A stretch of DNA of 64,000 nt from NCBI GenBank assembly GCA_963777095.1, contig CAVZOY010000002.1:682001-746000 (forward strand). Reading direction: 5' to 3'. Shown here one piece after another: positions 62,093 to 64,000 of this stretch (within the stretch, counting starts at the first letter, position 1; every line of letters begins with the position of its first letter). The translations under genes and the position numbers were made by a program. Below the pieces are notes generated by a model that had not been told where the DNA came from, searched no databases, and saw only the letters and a list, made by a program, of their open reading frames with translations. Origin of the DNA: CAVZOY01 sp963777095. GTDB taxonomy: Bacteria > Actinomycetota > Actinomycetes > Mycobacteriales > Geodermatophilaceae.

Positions 62093-64000
62093 TCAGCCGC
62101 CGCCCTCCTGCAGCTCGCGGTACGCCTCAACCGCCGCCTGCAGGTCCTCCAGCGCCTGGCCCTGGGCGGCGAAGTCGCCGCTCTCCTGCGCCTCCTGCAG
62201 CTCGGCCAGCGCGTCGTCGATCCGCGCGACCGCCTCGTCGACCGTCCGTCGCGTCCCCGCTCGGCGCCGTGGGCGGCGCCGTCGGGCTCTCGGACGCCGT
62301 CGGCTCCTCGCTCGGCGGCGGAGTCGACGGCGGCGTCTCGTCGGTGCCGCCGTCCGCCCCGTCGTCGGCCGCGTCGCCGGCTCCTTCACCGAAGATCTGG
62401 GTCAGCGCCTCGCCGAGGGTGTCGGCGTAGCCCACGCGCCCGCTGTAGTTCACGAGCACCTTGCGCAGCAGCGGGAAGGACGTCTCACCGGTGCCCTCGA
62501 CGTAGAGCGGCTCGACGTAGAGCAGACCGTTCTCACCGATGGGCAGCGTCAGCAGGTTGCCGAACACCGGTTGCGAGTCCGACCCGCGGAACAGGTTCAG
62601 GTCGCGCGCGATCTCGTCCTCGGTGTTGAACGACTGCTGCACCTGGCGCGGCCCCTGGAAGGGGGTGTTGCCGGGCAGCCGGAGCACCTGGATGTTCCCG
62701 TAGTTGTCCCCCGGATCGCTCGACGCCGACACGAACGCCGAGAGGTTCTCCCGGTCGAAGGCGTTCAGCGCGCTGGTCAGCTGGAAGGACGCGGCGTCCT
62801 CGGTCGGCCGCTTCGCCAGGATGTAGTAGGGCGGCTGGTCCTGGGTGCTCTGGTTGCCCTGCGTCGGGTCCGCCGAGACCTGCCAGCGGTCGTTCTGGTT
62901 GTAGAAGTCGCCCGGGTCGCTCACGTGGTAGCGGGTGAGGATGTCCCGCTGCACCTTGAAGAGGTCCTCCGGGTACCGCACGTGGCTCTGCAGCTCCTCG
63001 CTCATCTCCGACTTCGGCTGGACCGTGCCGGGGAAGGCCTTCATGAAGGTCTGCAGGACCGGGTCGTCCTCGTCCCACTGGTACAGCGTCACCGTGCCGT
63101 CCTCGGCGTCGACGGTGGCCTTGACCGAGTTACGGATGTAGTTGACCTGCTCGTCGGGCAGCGCCGTCGTCCCCTGGCCGGTCAGCGCGTCCGTGGCCAC
63201 CTCGCCCAGCTCGGTCAGCTCCGCGTACGGATACCTGTCGCTCGTGGTGTAGCCGTCGAGGACCCAGGTGACCTTGCCGTCGATCATGGCGGGATACGGG
63301 TCGCCGTCGACCTTGAGGAAGGGCGCCGCCTTCTCCACCCGCTCCAGCGGATCGCGGACGTAGAGCACCTTCGAGGCGTCGTTGACCGCATCGGAGAGCA
63401 GGAAGTTGCGCTCCCGGTAGTAGATGGCGAAGACCAACTGGCGGAAGAAGCTGCCGATCTCGACGCCGCCCTCGCCGTCGTAGGTGTTGTTGATCTCGCC
63501 CTCGCTGTCGCCGCCGCCCTCGGGCAGGTCGAACTCGCGCGGCTCCTGGCCTGCCGGCGCGCCGACCGACCGAGTAGTCGGTGATCAGCTCGCCGTAGTA
63601 GATGCGGGCGGACTCCTCCGGCTCGATGTCGCCCCTCGTGGGCAGGTCGCCGGTGGTGAAGTTGGGCGCGCCGCCCTCCTGGCCGGCGACGGTGACCACC
63701 TCGTTGGCCGGGGCCGCGACGAACCCGTTGCCGTGGGTGTAGACGGTGTGCCGGTTGATCCACGACGACTGGTTCTCCGACAGGCTGGTGCTGTCCAGCT
63801 CGCGGACGGCGACCACGTAGTCCTGGGTCTCGCCGTCGAGCGTGTACCGGTCGATGTCGAGCTTCTCCGGGAAGCCGTAGACGTTGCGGATCTGCTGGCG
63901 CGCGGTGAACGTGTCGGCGAGGACGTTCGGGTCGAGCAGCCGGGCGTTGCCGATGGTCTCGACGTCCGCGCGGACCGCGCCGGTGAGCGCGTCAGGGTCG
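62093..64000 (-). CDS. UPF0182 family protein, C-terminal part, frame broken twice (runs off the window)
   Basis: Large membrane protein of unknown function found in nearly all actinobacteria. Only the extracytoplasmic C-terminal region is visible (about 635 residues). WINRHTVYTHGNGFVAAPAN, PEESARIYYGELITDYSV, GVEIGSFFRQLVFAIYYRER, and YPEDLFKVQRDILTRYHVSD are strongly conserved in the family. The tail has an acidic, Pro/Thr/Ser-rich stretch and a coiled helix ending AVEAYRELQEGGG. Extra bases near 63568 and 62250 break the frame. The N-terminal membrane domain lies beyond the window end. Stop at 62093. Confidence 0.92.

Overview
The window is very GC-rich and densely coded, with many GTG starts and 4-bp GTGA/ATGA start-stop overlaps. 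It carries actinobacterial hallmarks: WhiB1, a SigR/RsrA-type (mycothiol-system) sigma and anti-sigma pair, the fused 2-oxoglutarate decarboxylase Kgd, nickel superoxide dismutase with its maturation protease, UPF0182 and bL37. I read it as a chromosomal segment of an actinomycete, probably Geodermatophilaceae (Blastococcus, Geodermatophilus or Modestobacter type). The family is inferred from gene content, not from a marker tree. There is no rRNA operon, prophage, integrase, insertion sequence or CRISPR array.

Layout. 0-10 kb: lysA-argS, a DUF3105/DUF305 pair, tRNA-Arg, a betaine-type binding lipoprotein, an operon of a PAP2-like/protein-kinase-like fusion with a lipoprotein and an MprF-flippase-like membrane protein, then ribA-marR behind a promoter overlapped by a palindrome. 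10-21 kb: an SDR, an ABC-F ATPase, a USP-adenylate cyclase pair, an ABC exporter pair, kgd and a YdjM-like protein. 21-24.4 kb: a disrupted patch (homing-endonuclease-like gene, a scrap of malic enzyme, a beheaded sensor kinase) beside the intact malic enzyme gene. 24.4-32.3 kb: sodX/sodN, a SpoIIE-type phosphatase, a collagen-like exported protein, psd-pssA-GNAT and a diacylglycerol kinase. 32.6-44.2 kb: a housekeeping and redox block (whiB1, pdtaS, a small biotinyl protein, rsrA-sigR, SRAP, aroA, rsgA) whose gene set matches the Mycobacterium tuberculosis whiB1-rsgA neighbourhood. 44-55 kb: hisN, xylulokinase, XdhC, two aldo/keto reductases, cbs-metB, nhaA and a DsbA-like protein. 55-62 kb: a sensory block (hybrid kinase, receiver, receiver-adenylate cyclase, LuxR regulator) bracketed by two identical initiator tRNA genes. 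62-64 kb: the 3' part of a UPF0182 gene.

The dominant oddity is about 28 single-base frame breaks in 18 genes. About 25 of them look like one extra base, and they hit essential genes such as argS. I treat them as sequence errors and annotate the repaired genes as CDS; lengths for those genes are given after repair. Connecting themes are cAMP signalling (two class III cyclases and a CRP-type site before whiB1), membrane lipid chemistry (psd/pssA, DagK-like kinase, the PAP2-kinase operon) and redox control.
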